Shown piece after piece: positions 27,127 through 35,637 of a stretch of 64,000 bases of DNA. Every line of letters begins with the position of its first letter. Position 1 is the stretch's first letter. Position numbers and translations under genes: made by a program. Under the pieces are notes generated by a model that saw only the letters and a list, made by a program, of their open reading frames with translations, searched no databases and was not told where the DNA came from. Origin of the DNA: CAWJMN01 sp963844055 (GTDB taxonomy: Bacteria; Planctomycetota; Planctomycetia; Pirellulales; Pirellulaceae); contig CAWJMN010000001.1 of NCBI GenBank assembly GCA_963844055.1, forward strand, positions 1,612,001 through 1,676,000, in the 5' to 3' direction.

Positions 27127-28932
27127 TTAACGGCTAAAGTCGAGGCCAGCGTCATCCGCTGGAGCCCCTACCAATTTGAAGTTGAACTTCGCATCGCCAC
27201 CGGGTGTGACTTCTGCAATCAGCGATCCGCCATCCTTGCGTTCCAGTGCCAGCACATTCCCTTCGACGGTATACGTGCCACCAAAGTCCTGTGCAGGTTG
27301 CGACTTCTGCGCGTAGCTCCAAGTGAACTGCGAATCCTTCGTCAGTATCAGATTGAACTTCGAGCCGTCGGGACGGCCTGCCTTCCAATTTCCTACCAGC
27401 GTTTCCGGTGCGACCGGCTGTGGCGCTGGTCGTGTTGGTTCTGCTAGGGTTGGGCGGGTAGGTTGTTGAGCGGGATCGCCAGCGACAGCGGCCTCTGGAG
27501 CTGAAATCATCTTCAGCATGTCTGAGGCAATCCGGTCGTTAGGCATCAACTTCACAACCTGCTTCAAGTGACGTGCAGCGGCGTCATTATGACCACAGCT
27601 TAGATAGTGATAAGACAGCAGGAACTGCGAGGCCGCATCCAGCGGATTCGTCTTGGTGAAGGCTTCGAGTGTCCGGAGCTGTTCCGTGTAGACGGCCACA
27701 TCGCCATACATGCTGCTAAGGGTCGTCCAGTCCCAGCCGGGACCAACTGCCAAAACAGAATGGATGGTTGCCGCTGCTTGCCCGTAATCTTGCCGTGCAA
27801 ACAGGACGAGCGCCCGGAATTCGTGCAATACCGAGTCGTCGGGAAACTGAACGAGACCTTTGTTGGTGATGTCCAGTGCCGTGGCGAAGTCGTTCTGCTG
27901 AAATGCGGCATCAGCATTATTTAATACTTCGTCCGCAGTCGTCGGATCAGTCGATACAACCACTTGCGACGAGTTATAGTACACAGGAATCGGTTGCGAG
28001 TAGCTGTAGTTGCCATAAGATCCGTAGCTACTGTTGTAGTAGGGATTGGAGTAACCCAAATAGCCACTATTGTAGATTTGTGATCCCAGCCCCCAACCAC
28101 CTAGCCCCCAGCCGAATGGACGATAGCCATAGTTGCCACCGTAGTAATTATTGTAAGTTGGACCATAACCACTGCCGTATCCATAGCTATTCCCTAGGCC
28201 CCAACCCCATCCAGAGTTATAGCCACCGCCGTAGCCATAGTTCGAGCCGAGGCTAATCCCTTGGCCAGAACCACCGCCATAGCCCCGATTGCCATTCCAG
28301 TAGCCGTGGTAGCCAGAGTGCCGATAATACGCCGGTTGGTACGCGTTGTTTCCAACGTTGAAACTTCGATTGTTCCAATTGACCGTATTGCCGCCAAACG
28401 GCCGATTAACGATGCTCGATTGGTTGTGCCCATAGTGCTGAGTCCCCGCGCCGGGTTCCACTTGGTTTGGCAAGCCCGGACGTCCTGGTTGGACCACCCC
28501 AGCATTGTTGCCCCCCATCGGCCTTCCACCATTGCCGATTTGATTAGGGATTGGCCGAGAAGGCCTGTTTCCGGGTTGCCCCCCTGGATTGGGCCGAGTG
28601 AACGTTGGCGAGTGGTTGAAGTTTGGCTGTTGTTGCGGACGGCCGCCTCCGGGTTGCTGCGTTCCGCCTCCACCTGCATTTCCACCAGGTCCGTGCCCAC
28701 CGCCACCTCCGCCTGGGTTAAACCTTCCACCGCCTCCGCCACCACCGGGAATTCCGCGTCCTCCGTCGGAATGTCCTCCGCCCCCTCCACCACCTTTACC
28801 TCCACCGTTACCGCCACCTCCACCTCCACCTCCACCACCTGGAGCCATCGCGAGTAGGTCCATCGAACTAACGAAAAGGGTGATACCGGAAAGACTGCAA
28901 ACAAGTGCATTTTTCCAAGACGTTCGGTTCAT
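27127..28932 (-). CDS. Secreted Gly-rich protein with C-terminal TPR-like repeats
   Basis: 601 residues from an ATG at 28932, with GAAGGACA upstream. The signal peptide ends near LLAMA. Residues about 30-110 are nearly pure Gly-rich repeats; about 110-330 are Gly/Asn/Tyr/Pro-rich (for example YGYGSGYGPTYNNYYGG). From about 340 there are two or three helical repeats resembling TPR (DEVLNNADAAFQQNDFATALD, HEFRALVLFARQDYGQAA, AASQFLLSYHYLSCGHNDAAARH). The last 90 residues form a beta-rich domain ending in DAGLDFSR. A surface or matrix role is plausible for the low-complexity part. The opposite strand gives a Pro-rich shadow frame that I reject. Confidence 0.85.
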   Translation of the reverse strand: MNRTSWKNALVCSLSGITLFVSSMDLLAMAPGGGGGGGGGGNGGGKGGGGGGGHSDGGRGIPGGGGGGGRFNPGGGGGGHGPGGNAGGGGTQQPGGGRPQQQPNFNHSPTFTRPNPGGQPGNRPSRPIPNQIGNGGRPMGGNNAGVVQPGRPGLPNQVEPGAGTQHYGHNQSSIVNRPFGGNTVNWNNRSFNVGNNAYQPAYYRHSGYHGYWNGNRGYGGGSGQGISLGSNYGYGGGYNSGWGWGLGNSYGYGSGYGPTYNNYYGGNYGYRPFGWGLGGWGLGSQIYNSGYLGYSNPYYNSSYGSYGNYSYSQPIPVYYNSSQVVVSTDPTTADEVLNNADAAFQQNDFATALDITNKGLVQFPDDSVLHEFRALVLFARQDYGQAAATIHSVLAVGPGWDWTTLSSMYGDVAVYTEQLRTLEAFTKTNPLDAASQFLLSYHYLSCGHNDAAARHLKQVVKLMPNDRIASDMLKMISAPEAAVAGDPAQQPTRPTLAEPTRPAPQPVAPETLVGNWKAGRPDGSKFNLILTKDSQFTWSYAQKSQPAQDFGGTYTVEGNVLALERKDGGSLIAEVTPGGDAKFNFKLVGAPADDAGLDFSR

Positions 28933-29042
28933 AATATTGTCCTTCAAAAAACTGTGTGTTGCGAAGCGGGCCTTTGACAGCCCGCTCGCGGTATTGTTCG
29001 GACTCAGTACAGGCAAAACGCCTGCACTCTTCAGGAGTTCGT

Positions 29043-30065
29043 CTATTTCTTGGGATCGGCCGCGATTACTGTCTCGGGGGCCGGTGCTTGGCGGACGATC
29101 GTGACCACTTCACTATCGGGAAGTTCTACTCCGCCGATTTCATGGTCTACCGATTGCCAAGTCATCGTATGACCGTTTACAAACCGATAAATCGTTGTGC
29201 TTGAGGCGGTCTGTCCGTCGGCAGTAACGCCAGTAGACTTCAGCACCCAACTATCGCCATCAGCGTGCCAAGTTCCCTCGGCATATCCACCTTCCGAATC
29301 AAAAATCCAAGCCCGTAGTTTGCCGGTAAGTGGGTCCCAGCCAATACGCTGTGTACCGCTCATGATCTCTTCGCCAGCAGCTTGAATGGTGAACTTGCGG
29401 ATCAGAAAGTTGCCGTTGTCAACTTTCTGACAGGAGAATTCGACAATCGATGCATCTCCTTCATCAATCCAATTTCCTGTCAACCACTCCAGTTGTTGAA
29501 GCTGAGAACGGTGTAGCCGGCGATTTTTGGGAGCGTGATCTCGCATGCTGGCCAACAGCCATTGGCCTTCAGTTTTTACATGGACGGTTGTGTAAAGACT
29601 GTCGGCGGAACTTGTACCGTCCGCTTGGACGATTGTCGTCGTACCATCTTCGACGGCAACACCGGCCCCAATGAAGCGGATCGAATCGATCTTCACTTTC
29701 AGTTTGCAGCCAGCATTCTCTTCGAAGAAGGCTGTTAATGCCTTTTCGATGGCGGGCCGGCCTTGAAAGACATTCCCTTGTTCGTCGACGTATTCGGCAT
29801 CATCCGTGAAGTGGGTGGCGAGTGCCTTGGCATCCGCTCCGTCATAAGATTTCACGAAGGTTTCGCCAGTCTGACGAACTGCCTCCTCGTCAGCGGAACG
29901 TGCCTTGGTAGTGGGCTCAGTTGCCGGCACCTTTTCGGCTGGCTTTGCGACCGGTTTCGCCGCTGCCTGCTCTGGTCGTTTTGGTGGAGTTTTGTCTTCA
30001 GCTATACCGAAGGTCGCCATGCCGGCCCAAAGGACAGCTCCGGAAAGAATTAAAGTCGTACGCAT
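29043..30065 (-). CDS. Secreted SnoaL/DUF4440-like protein with a second beta-rich domain
   Basis: 340 residues from an ATG at 30065. Signal peptide, then a Pro/Ala/Lys-rich linker (25-55). Residues about 60-180 fit the NTF2-like fold of the SgcJ/EcaC family: EAVRQTGETFVKSYDGADAKALATHF, DAEYVDEQGNVFQGR, ending in WLLASMRD. The second half (about 190-330) contains WLTGNWIDEG, GTQRIGWDPLTGKLRAWIFDSEGGYAEG and TWQSVDHEIGG. Lipocalin- or DUF1579-type proteins use such motifs for small-ligand binding. The two-domain arrangement recurs in planctomycetes. The substrate is unknown. Confidence 0.82.
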   Translation of the reverse strand: MRTTLILSGAVLWAGMATFGIAEDKTPPKRPEQAAAKPVAKPAEKVPATEPTTKARSADEEAVRQTGETFVKSYDGADAKALATHFTDDAEYVDEQGNVFQGRPAIEKALTAFFEENAGCKLKVKIDSIRFIGAGVAVEDGTTTIVQADGTSSADSLYTTVHVKTEGQWLLASMRDHAPKNRRLHRSQLQQLEWLTGNWIDEGDASIVEFSCQKVDNGNFLIRKFTIQAAGEEIMSGTQRIGWDPLTGKLRAWIFDSEGGYAEGTWHADGDSWVLKSTGVTADGQTASSTTIYRFVNGHTMTWQSVDHEIGGVELPDSEVVTIVRQAPAPETVIAADPKK

Positions 30066-30112
30066 GTTATTTGCCTTTCGGGAACCGCCCTACGGCGGAT
30101 CAGCCTAGAAAC

Positions 30113-30496
30113 TTAGAGACCTGCAGCTGGAACAACGGCTGGCGCCACGGGGGTTGCCGGAACCAAGACGCTCGGGCGGACATTGGCATTCACACCGGCA
30201 TTGATGCCAGGATCGACCCCTACATTGACGTTTGGATTGACATTTGGATTTGCATTCACATTGGGATAGTTGGGTTGCATGCCGTAGCCCAAGTTGTTGA
30301 CGTCTCCGCAACCACCCCCGCAACCTCCATAGTTACTGCCGCAACCGTTGTTGCTTTGACAGCCGCTATAGCTGCTTTGGCAGCCCTGTTGATGGCGACA
30401 GTGTCTCCTGCCGTGTCGTGCCTGAGCATCGGCCGTTCCGAAGATCAGAGTGAATGCCATGGCAGCGACTGCGAAGGACAAAGTTTTACGAAACAT
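30113..30496 (-). CDS. Small secreted Gly/Asn/Val-rich protein
   Basis: 127 residues from an ATG at 30496; AAAGGAG lies upstream. A signal peptide ends near ADAQA. The mature part is low-complexity: a His/Arg patch (RHGRRHCRHQ), a Cys/Gly/Ser/Asn part with several CGS and GGCGGGCG repeats, then Asn-Pro-Val repeats (NVNANPNVNPNVNVG). The many Cys residues could cross-link it in the envelope. No domain is recognised. Confidence 0.75.
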   Translation of the reverse strand: MFRKTLSFAVAAMAFTLIFGTADAQARHGRRHCRHQQGCQSSYSGCQSNNGCGSNYGGCGGGCGDVNNLGYGMQPNYPNVNANPNVNPNVNVGVDPGINAGVNANVRPSVLVPATPVAPAVVPAAGL

Positions 30497-30701
30497 TTCA
30501 AAACTCCTTTGAGTAACACTAACCGAGGGCCCCAAGGGCCGAAACTTCTGCGAGGCACAAGCCTCCAGGATTTACTGATAGAAAAAGTGGCATGGTCAAA
30601 CCGCAATTAGAGGATTTGACTTTTCGTTAGGCTTGGCGATACATGCCGGAACACCAATGCATGATGCACTTCTGGCAACCACACAAGCGTGTTATCACCA
30701 T

Positions 30702-31451
30702 TTACTGCTTGGCCACGGTAAGCTTTAGCTCACTAGCGGCATCGGCATCGGCATCGGCACCGGTTGCAGGGTGCCCCGTCATCTGGATGGTAAAGTTGCC
30801 CAGCGAAGCGTCGTCGGCGCTGGAGAATTTGACTTGCGTCTCATTGTCACCGTGCTTGATCATCGGCTCCGCCGGATCACTCGTCACACCCTTTGGAAGG
30901 TGCTCGAATTGAAGTGCCACATCTTGATCGAAGCTCTTATCACGAGAGATGCCGATGGTGACGATCTTGGTCTCTCCTTGCTTGATCGAGGTCGATAGCA
31001 GCGGCGCACTCAGCTTGAACGTGTCCTTTGACGCAATCGTCAATTTGAAATCGACTTGGGCATCAGCACCCTTTGTCGGGTGGCCCGTTACTTTCACCTT
31101 GAAGTCTCCGACAGAAGCATTGCCACCTGCCTTGAATGCAAACTTGGCTTCCGTGTCGCCATGCTTGATCATTGGCTTTGCGGGAACAACCGTAACACCT
31201 TCAGGCACATCGGAGAACGTCAGAGAGACGTCTTCACCAAAGTTCTTCGCACGTTTGATGCCTACGATCGCGTCAGCTTTCGCTCCCTGCTGTACCGAAG
31301 AAGACAGTAGTGGCACACTTAAATTGAATGTGTCTTCCGCCTGACCGTAGCTCGTCTTTTCGCTCTTCGCCCCCGGCCCTCCGGGGGTCCCCTGGCTGCA
31401 ACCGGCAGCGATTGCCACTGCCAAAGTTAATCCTGCAAATGAAGTTTTCAT
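30702..31451 (-). CDS. Lipoprotein with two tandem Ig-like repeats
   Basis: 249 residues. The lipobox AVAIAAGC makes Cys18 the likely lipid anchor. Two units of about 95 residues follow: FNLSVPLLSSSVQQGAKADAIVGIKR...VPEGVTVVPAKPMIKHGDTEAKF...VTGHPTKGADAQVDFKLTIA, and a second with the same order (FKLSAPLLSTSIKQGE...PKGVTSDPAEPMIKHGD...MTGHPATGADA). The near-identical PMIKHGD marks show a recent internal duplication. The fold is probably an immunoglobulin-like beta sandwich. The function is unknown; it is presumably an envelope protein. Confidence 0.82.
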   Translation of the reverse strand: MKTSFAGLTLAVAIAAGCSQGTPGGPGAKSEKTSYGQAEDTFNLSVPLLSSSVQQGAKADAIVGIKRAKNFGEDVSLTFSDVPEGVTVVPAKPMIKHGDTEAKFAFKAGGNASVGDFKVKVTGHPTKGADAQVDFKLTIASKDTFKLSAPLLSTSIKQGETKIVTIGISRDKSFDQDVALQFEHLPKGVTSDPAEPMIKHGDNETQVKFSSADDASLGNFTIQMTGHPATGADADADAASELKLTVAKQ

Positions 31452-31546
31452 ATGTTTTCCGACGGTAAAAGTGTTGGGCCAATCTCTGCGCCTAGGGCAG
31501 GGAGATTGGTGTCCTGTAAATTCATCTCATGGTCAGCCACGTTGGC

Positions 31547-31750
31547 TTACATCTTTAATTCGCGGGCGAACTCATCGATTTCCCGTTCAGCTCGTTCTTT
31601 CTCATACCCATACTTGGTTTGAAGAAAGCCGACCAACTGTTCACGCTGTCCTGCCGCGACGGTCAGTTCGTTTTCGGTAAGCTTGCCCCATTTTTCTTTG
31701 ACTTTGCCACTGAATTGTTTCCAGTCGCCTTTGATTTGTTCCCAGTTCAT
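31547..31750 (-). CDS. CsbD-family stress protein
   Basis: 67 residues, MNWEQIKGDWKQFSGKVKEKW...EREIDEFARELKM, a clear match to CsbD-like proteins (IKGxWxQxxGKxKxxWGKLT). Family members are induced by general stress; their molecular role is not known. Ribosome site GGAGAC lies upstream of the ATG at 31750. Confidence 0.93.
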   Translation of the reverse strand: MNWEQIKGDWKQFSGKVKEKWGKLTENELTVAAGQREQLVGFLQTKYGYEKERAEREIDEFARELKM

Positions 31751-32067
31751 GGTCGTGTCTCCTTGCCTGTGCGTGGATTGTCTTTACGTCCGCTACGTGC
31801 GGCCGTCAGCAATATCCTGGTTTGTGCGGTGTGTCGCAGCCGAATGCTTTGCTCGGTCTCGTTTGTTATTTCCAATCAGCCAATTTCAATATCCAAGGTG
31901 ATCATGGAAGGCACCAAGGCAAGATGTGGGCCTCTCGATACATGGGCGGTAGCGATTCACCTGGGTCAGCCATGAAGACTTGATTAGGTAGAACGTGCTG
32001 AGAACTTGTATCGCCGGATTGCGGTGGCAGGTCACTAGCGTTTGCCGTCATGAGTCTTGCTTTCGTA

Positions 32068-32601
32068 TTACACTTCGAGCCTGAGGCCAGCATTGATGCG
32101 CGAATGTTCATCAAGGGGTGTCCGACGGCGTGTGGCGTTGGGGACTTCTACTCCCAGGGCGTTGGCCAGGGCGATCTGATGGTCTTGTTCCTGAACAAGG
32201 ATGTTCCGGATGTGTTCAGCCATGGCAAATTCCCCCAGGGCTTCGCACTGCCGTACACGCTGCCGATAGAAGAAGATCGTCTCCGTCTCGGCTTCTAAGT
32301 CGAAACGAAGCATGTCTTCCGCCTTTACCGAAGTTCGCACCGGCTTGGGGACCGTCACGGGCATTCCCCCCAGATAGTCAATTTGACCGGCCAGGATGAG
32401 TGCATGCGAAAGTTCCTCGGCCGCATGCTTTTCGAGATCGGCCGCAATATTCATGAACTGCGCCCCTTTGATCACTTGCGAATACACCACATAGGAGATG
32501 ACTGCTTGATATTCACGCGACAGATCATCATTAAGTATAGCCACAAGGTCTTCTCGGGTGACTTTGGTGTCGCCGTTGGATTCTTCGTTTCGATTCGACA
32601 T
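32068..32601 (-). CDS. Ferritin-like di-iron protein
   Basis: 177 residues from an ATG at 32601. A four-helix bundle is suggested by long amphipathic segments with Glu and His placed as in ferritin-like folds: LNDDLSREYQAVISYVVYSQV, DLEKHAAEELSHALILAGQIDYLGG, LEAETETIFFYRQRVRQCEAL and NILVQEQDHQIALANALG. The EYQ, EKHAAEELSH, EAETE and EQDHQ residues fit a di-iron site like that of bacterioferritin or Dps relatives. It likely stores iron or handles peroxide, fitting the stress-gene setting. Confidence 0.88.
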   Translation of the reverse strand: MSNRNEESNGDTKVTREDLVAILNDDLSREYQAVISYVVYSQVIKGAQFMNIAADLEKHAAEELSHALILAGQIDYLGGMPVTVPKPVRTSVKAEDMLRFDLEAETETIFFYRQRVRQCEALGEFAMAEHIRNILVQEQDHQIALANALGVEVPNATRRRTPLDEHSRINAGLRLEV

Positions 32602-32653
32602 TGGGTTTCTCCAATCCGGCCACATTAGGCCGACAGCGTTTCTGAATGAAAAC

Positions 32654-32809
32654 TTAAATACGGCCCAGAAGAAGCAGCACGACCAAAATCAGCACGATCG
32701 TCCCCAGCCCACCGCTCGGGCCATAGCCCCAACTCCTACTATGTGGCCACGCAGGTAATGCACCCAGCAGCATCAAAACCAATAGCACCAACAAAATAGT
32801 TCCCAGCAT
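32654..32809 (-). CDS. DUF3309-family small membrane protein
   Basis: 51 residues, MLGTILLVLLVLMLLGALPAWPHSRSWGYGPSGGLGTIVLILVVLLLLGRI. Two transmembrane helices flank a loop with the family's WGYGPSGGLG signature. AAGGAGAC lies upstream of the ATG at 32809. These proteins are common beside CsbD and ferritin-like genes; their role is unknown. Confidence 0.88.
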   Translation of the reverse strand: MLGTILLVLLVLMLLGALPAWPHSRSWGYGPSGGLGTIVLILVVLLLLGRI

Positions 32810-32915
32810 TGCAAGTCTCCTTGAAAGACAGCACTCTTTTCGTCAGCAGCGATAGCTACCAACCGCAATTCATTCCCTGTTAACTACGAAGCACAACGCT
32901 TTTTGCGCAGCAAAT

Positions 32916-33152
32916 CTAAACCGTCGGATCAACGGGTGTTGTTGGTATCGATTCTTGGCCATTCTGTTCGCTACCGGCGCACATCCGTTCCCAGATCTCT
33001 TGACGATGGACAGGTACATCAGCGTCAACCTCAAAGCCGAGCTTGACTTTGCCGCCGGCAATGTGAAGGACCGTGACCTTAAGCAATCGCTCTAGGCCAC
33101 CTCCGCCTCCCATCACCACAGATTCCTTAAGCTTTCTCGATAGGATCAGCAT
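32916..33152 (-). CDS. csrA: CsrA post-transcriptional regulator
   Basis: 78 residues, MLILSRKLKESVVM then LKVTVLHIAGGKVKLGFEVDADVPVHRQEIWERM. This is the carbon storage regulator fold, which binds GGA motifs in mRNA leaders and controls translation or stability. Unusual points: a GGGGGLERLL insertion where most CsrA proteins have a short VGDDI-like turn, and a longer disordered tail. It lies 14 bases after the degenerate receiver gene and may be cotranscribed with it. Its targets could include the many GGA-bearing leaders of the surrounding stress genes, but that is inference. Confidence 0.92.
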   Translation of the reverse strand: MLILSRKLKESVVMGGGGGLERLLKVTVLHIAGGKVKLGFEVDADVPVHRQEIWERMCAGSEQNGQESIPTTPVDPTV

Positions 33153-33166
33153 GGCAAACTTCCTGT

Positions 33167-33736
33167 TTACGAGCGTTTGTAAGTTGGCAATTTGATTTTG
33201 AAACTTGATTTATCTTTATCCCATGACCGATTAACCAGCACCGATTCGAGCATCAAAAGCGTCTCAACAATTGATGGGACTACTGGCCGGCTTAGTAACA
33301 CGTCGATTCCAGCCTCATGACACTGTTCGCGACGCTCCGCATCGGCATGACCAGTGAGCGCTACGATCAGGCACTTTTTTCCGGGAAAGTCCCGCCGCAA
33401 TTGCCGAGTTATCTGGCATCCATTCATAAACGGCATTTCCATTTTCAACAGCACCACATGAGGGTGCTGAACGGCCGCCAATCGCAGTGCGGCAAGGCCA
33501 TCATTGGCCCCTAATGCTTCGTGGCCCCAGTGGCGAACCTGATCGACTAGAACTTCCGTCGCGTTTAGAACATCGCCGATCACCAGAACTCGCAGCGTCT
33601 TGGGCGTATTGGTAACCGAAGGCGTTTTGCTGCCTCGGTCATAGGTCAGCACGTTGCCGCCTAGAATTGGCTGGTGATTCGAATTTTCATAAGTGGCATG
33701 CATGGGGTGTTGTTCAATCATTTCTGTCGCATCCAT
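33167..33736 (-). CDS. Degenerate response-regulator receiver (pseudo-receiver)
   Basis: 189 residues from an ATG at 33736, with AAGGA eight bases upstream (an ATG at 33745 overlaps it). A receiver fold covers about residues 45-165: TLRVLVIGDVLNATEVL, VVLLKMEMPFMNG, LIVALTGHADAERR, LLSRPVV. The acidic pair is VIGD instead of DD, the phosphoacceptor Asp is replaced by Lys in LLKMEMP, and the usual LxKP Lys is Arg. It therefore cannot be phosphorylated normally. Such pseudo-receivers act through constitutive protein contacts. The gene sits directly upstream of csrA on the same strand. Confidence 0.85.
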   Translation of the reverse strand: MDATEMIEQHPMHATYENSNHQPILGGNVLTYDRGSKTPSVTNTPKTLRVLVIGDVLNATEVLVDQVRHWGHEALGANDGLAALRLAAVQHPHVVLLKMEMPFMNGCQITRQLRRDFPGKKCLIVALTGHADAERREQCHEAGIDVLLSRPVVPSIVETLLMLESVLVNRSWDKDKSSFKIKLPTYKRS

Positions 33737-33835
33737 AAATTCCATCCTTAGAAGTGTGCCAAGGCACGTGGATCATCCTGAAGAAGTCTCATTGATCTGC
33801 TATCTGCCTCGGTAGGCCTAACAAGACGCGATCAC

Positions 33836-34087
33836 TTAGAAGCAGTTGCTTAGAAACTGCAGTTCGATCTGTTTCTTAAGCTCTTCAATGCGTTCCTGTT
33901 CTTGGGCTTTGGCGTCCTGCCAATACTCTTGCAAATCCGGTTGCCCCACAGCGTTGTCAATATGCCGTTCAAATCCCCACAGGCAACTCAGTCGATGACC
34001 CAGTTCATGGATCAGATCGGGCTCACGAGATTCGTTCGATGATTTCTCAACGAGACGCTTGTTCGGTTTGTCCGTCATCAGGGACAT
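33836..34087 (-). CDS. Small charged helical protein of unknown function
   Basis: 83 residues from an ATG at 34087; AAAGGA lies eight bases upstream. Highly charged and mostly helical: ESREPDLIHELGHRLSCLWGFERHIDNAV, then a probable coiled coil DAKAQEQERIEELKKQIELQF. HELGHRL superficially resembles a zinc-protease HExxH motif but is not one (H-E-L-G-H has the right spacing, yet the protein is far too small). A structured leader with a terminator lies about 95 bases upstream. Confidence 0.7.
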   Translation of the reverse strand: MSLMTDKPNKRLVEKSSNESREPDLIHELGHRLSCLWGFERHIDNAVGQPDLQEYWQDAKAQEQERIEELKKQIELQFLSNCF

Positions 34088-34180
34088 GGTGCGAGTCCTT
34101 TACGCTGTAGAAAGTCCGCTACTTCGCGACTTTGCCGCGCCAAGGTCTGCCCCTTGGTAAGCTCGATACGAAAGACGAGC

Positions 34181-34290
34181 GCAAAAAAAAACCGACGTGC
34201 CCAAAGACCTGTTAGTCTTCAAGCACGTCGGTTTACTTATTTAACAAGCCCCTTGGCATCGCCAAGTTGCTCTTTAACTAGTCATCCGAA
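34181..34290 (-). ncRNA. Structured RNA-like element, copy 2, ending in an intrinsic terminator
   Basis: Minus strand: TCGGATGACTA (as in copy 1), a hairpin CTTGGC-GAT-GCCAAG inside GAGCA...GGGGCTTGTTAA, then AGTAA. It closes with a terminator ACCGACGTGC...GCACGTCGGT with a nested AAGACTAACAGGTCTT hairpin and T9. Order, spacing and the flanking bases agree with 24955-25066, while the two stems differ by compensating changes. That pattern argues for selected RNA structure. Confidence 0.62.
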
Positions 34291-34570
34291 TTCAAATTGT
34301 CGTCAAGTGCAGGGTCAGTAATCGCTTACCGTTCCTTTGTTCGACACGGTTGGTTATACTCTTGTTCACCATGAAAGCAAGTAGACGCGGTAAAGAATAA
34401 CGGCCTTCATCAAAAGGAAGACACCATAACTTCCGCTTTTTCTTCAAGCTCTGACGTGTGTTGGGATGGTGGCCAAGACATCGAATCAGGCGATAACAGC
34501 TAGATTCGCAGTTCCAAAGTGATTCCTCTCATATAGGGTGGACATGACTCAAGCAGGCAGGAGTTAATGA
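34291..34570. other. Divergent intergenic region
   Basis: 280 bases without a gene, between the RNA-like element (leftward) and the MpsC-type gene (rightward). Promoters for both are expected here. Confidence 0.35.
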
Positions 34571-34945
34571 ATGAAAACCCAAGGTGAAATCGAATCCGCT
34601 ATCTGCGACGGAATTGCCCGTTTTGAGCAGGAATATATGGGGCGAGGGCCCAAAGACATCCGCGCACATCTGATTGGCGATTTGCTTATCGTGCGTTTGC
34701 AGGGTGTTTTAACCGCTGCCGAACAGCACTTGGTCACGACGCTTGCACCCGAAAAGGGGCGAGACTTACTGAAGCAAGTTCGCTCGCAACTTATCGAAAT
34801 CGCCCGTCCGGCACTAGAAACTCTGGTCCATAGCATTACCGGAGTCAAAACGGTTAGCCTGCATCATGATATTAGCACCCTCACCGGCGAGGAAGTTGTG
34901 CTCTTCACCTTATCCGAAGTCCCCCTCGTCCGTGAAAAGAAGTGA
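34571..34945 (+). CDS. Stand-alone DUF2294 / MpsC-family protein
   Basis: 124 residues: MKTQGEIESAICDGIARFEQEYMGRGPKDIRAHLIGDLLIVRLQGVLTAAEQHL, then GRDLLKQVRSQLIEIARPALETLVHSITGVKTVSLHHDISTLTGEEVVLFTL. It covers the whole MpsC/DUF2294 domain and is closely related to the C-terminal half of the receiver fusion at 17652. In Firmicutes MpsC accompanies the Na+-translocating MpsAB, but no MpsAB is seen here. The cellular role is therefore open. The ribosome site GGCAGGAG lies upstream. It is the first rightward gene after the stress cluster. Confidence 0.88.
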   Translation: MKTQGEIESAICDGIARFEQEYMGRGPKDIRAHLIGDLLIVRLQGVLTAAEQHLVTTLAPEKGRDLLKQVRSQLIEIARPALETLVHSITGVKTVSLHHDISTLTGEEVVLFTLSEVPLVREKK

Positions 34946-35637
34946 GATCGGATATCTGGCAGGACAATCGAGCGTTAGGCACCTTGGAAACCTGCCGTGC
35001 TGTGTGTTGCCAAATTCGGGACGCACAGCATGTTCAAACGTTCTACACCCAAGTAAAGACAGATTGGGTGAGTTTGTGACTGACGTCGAATCGCCAGGGC
35101 GTTCCTGCCTGTAACGGGACGTCGAAGCTCCTGACCTCTGCCGGATTGTCAGTTCATCGAGTAATCGACTTTGCGACTTCATCAGCTCTTGTTGGATTCA
35201 ATAGAGGAGTAAAAGTCATTCGTTGCCCAAGCATTGCACTGTGCCAACAGTCCTCGCCAGACATTATTGGTCAACAGCGGCGTCAGGCGGTAGTACGAGA
35301 ACGTCAGTTCATAACCATTCCCTGCTTTTTGAAGATGCTTGATCGTCTTGCGATGAGGCTTGCCCATGCTGTCAAAGTATCCTCGTCATCTCCGCTCCGG
35401 CAAGGCCTTTTTATTTACCCCGCTGCAACCCCCCACGCCTGCTGGACAAGCCAGAAGTGGAACCTGGGGGACTTCTACGCCTTCTCCATACTCTGCAGGC
35501 AATGCCGCAAAATTCCCCAGAAGTATTAGCGTCCCCTGTACCCATCGGCTATATTTGATGTGTTGTCGGTTGCGGTCATTTTGTCGTGACTGATAGCTCC
35601 CTCCTTCACCTTCCTGCCGCCCCGATTGAAGTCTCGC
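34946..35637. other. Intergenic region holding a transposase remnant
   Basis: About 690 bases. Apart from the transposase fragment at 35182-35367 I see no gene. The promoter of the PSD1 gene should lie in its right part. Confidence 0.4.
35182..35367 (-). pseudogene. Truncated REP-type (IS200/Y1) transposase, N-terminal fragment
   Basis: 61 codons from an ATG at 35367: MGKPHRKTIKHLQKAGNGYELTFSYYRLTPLLTNNVWRGLLAQCN. This resembles the N-terminus of the REP-associated tyrosine transposases common in planctomycetes, where a basic start is followed by HELTFSCYRRxPLL. The HUH metal motif and catalytic Tyr, which lie further C-terminal in the family, are missing. The fragment ends abruptly, so this is a remnant. 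I rely on memory of the family pattern, not on a search. Confidence 0.5.

Noticed and set aside
28589..29104. A rightward Pro-rich open frame
   Set aside because: It is the shadow of the Gly codons of the secreted Gly-rich gene on the other strand.
33836..34087. Zinc protease from HELGH
   Set aside because: The five-residue motif occurs in an 83-residue helical protein with no room for a peptidase fold.
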